Assembly (NCBI GenBank): GCA_028583405.1
Contig: CM053246.1
Location: 30,145,209 to 30,209,208, forward strand
Direction: 5' to 3'
DNA: 64,000 bases
Source of the DNA: Pogonophryne albipinna
Lineage: Eukaryota > Chordata > Actinopteri > Perciformes > Artedidraconidae
Positions within the stretch are counted from its first letter, which is position 1; every line of letters starts with the position of its first letter. A program made the position numbers and the translations under genes. This document shows, piece by piece, positions 63,083 to 64,000 of this stretch. The notes under the pieces are model-generated. The model had not been told where the DNA came from, did not search any database, and worked only from the letters and a program-made list of their open reading frames with translations.

Positions 63083-64000
63083 AGAAAAAAAAATGTAAAT
63101 AATAGCAAAGGATGTACAAATTGTCACTAATTAGTAAGTATGTGAGGTGCTGGCCTGTAAAGAAGAAAACATAGTTAGAACAAAATCATCTCAATTTAGT
63201 ATTCAGGATGAGAAAATACTATTTGGATAAATATAGTCTGAAATCCCAAAAGATGGGGCTTAAAACTCTCTATTTAGCAAAGCTCTTTGCTTAGCCTTTT
63301 CCAATCTGAGTTAGTTTTGAACCGTAAATGCATGCTGTGTTTCTGACTCAATACAGATGATGTGTTGGAGAGGGGCTGAGCTCAGTAGACTGACTGTAAT
63401 GAGTGCTAGCCACTAATTAGCCGGTTGCTAGAGGTAAGGCCTCGTCAACAACAACAGACCAGGGCTTTAGCTCCGTTTTACTCGTGGTGTGTGTCCCCCC
63501 CTCGCATACATACAGTGTTGTATCCTAACACACCCCCATTTATATTCATGTGCGCAAACAAGTAAACACACAAAAGCTTTTACATATAACGCTGCAAAAA
63601 ACGGCATGTCTCATTAGCGTAGCGTAGCTTAGCTTACAGATTGATGATATCTGATCGTTCTTACAGACTACAATCACAAAAGCTTTTACATATAACGCTG
63701 GAAAAAACGGCACTTACCTACAGAAGATTACGTTTGTTATTATAACTTACTCAATATGATTTTAGAGGATACAAAATACTAATAAATAGGAGAATAAATA
63801 CTTGTGTTATCGGCTAGGGCGTGGCTTTACAGCCTTCACACAGATCGCCATTACGGCAGTATGTCTGAGTGAACATGTTCGCAAATGCCTGATAATTAAA
63901 ATAAAAGACAAAGCAAAGATTGCGGAGCGTACAAAATAAAAATAAAATGTTACAAAAACATATAAACACCTAACAGATTACTATTTGGGTTTGAGGTGAC
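63083..64000. other. Gene-poor right edge with a short direct repeat
   Basis: AAAAGCTTTTACATATAACG followed by a CTGCAAAAAACGGCA-like end occurs at about 63574-63606 and again at about 63676-63708. A minus-strand donor-like GTAGGTAAGTG at about 63712-63722 could end a further exon of the YqaJ gene. No other coding sequence is recognised. Confidence 0.35.

Larger units (their letters stand above)
61106..64000. mobile_element. Left part of a candidate transposon with P2X7-ballast and YqaJ genes
   Basis: TTAAAGGAGACCTATCATGC begins directly at the end of the Merlin element. Ends of this kind are frequent in fish DNA transposons. It is followed by a P2X7-ballast-like gene (+) and the 3' part of a YqaJ-type exonuclease gene (-). 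YqaJ exonucleases are a known second product of ISL2EU-type transposons. The right end is not in the window, so the element's limits and transposase are unknown. Confidence 0.4.

Overview
The window is nuclear DNA from a teleost fish, probably a percomorph. It carries one large intron-rich vertebrate gene, has long CA/GT microsatellites, and is packed with fish-type transposable elements (hAT, Merlin, BEL/Pao, Ty3/gypsy, a LINE, MITEs). There is no sign of bacterial gene organisation.

The only certain host gene is a complete kit receptor tyrosine kinase on the + strand (20152-35765, 21 coding exons, 984 aa, kita-like). Its splice phases match throughout. It encodes a signal peptide, five Ig domains, a transmembrane helix, a juxtamembrane YVY motif and a split kinase with an insert. 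Intron 15 is unusual: it is 99 nt long, has a GC donor, and is open in the reading frame. The 3' UTR, to about 38.1 kb, contains a 150-bp GT tract.

Left of kit (1-20 kb) lies a graveyard of DNA transposons. It holds a MITE with a 9-bp target duplication, a broken THAP-domain gene, two copies of one MITE family (one split by a hAT element with a perfect 8-bp target duplication), and two hAT elements in inverted orientation. One of these hAT elements keeps a decayed transposase fragment.

Right of kit, 44.6-54.5 kb is a nest of LTR retroelements. A gypsy-type 5' LTR and its leader are separated from their gag by a BEL/Pao element inserted exactly at the gag start codon (5-bp duplication). The BEL element itself contains a solo LTR with its own 5-bp duplication. 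The BEL copy has near-identical LTRs but has lost its reverse transcriptase.

From 55.7 kb to the end is the most interesting part. A divergent pair made of a CCDC106-like gene and a complete four-exon Merlin (IS1595-like DDE) transposase is bracketed by a short inverted repeat. Directly next to it is a P2X7-ballast-like zinc protein gene, converging on the 3' end of a YqaJ-type exonuclease gene that runs out of the window. I read these as one or two multi-gene DNA transposons. The pairings of genes are seen in the sequence; calling them functional units is inference.
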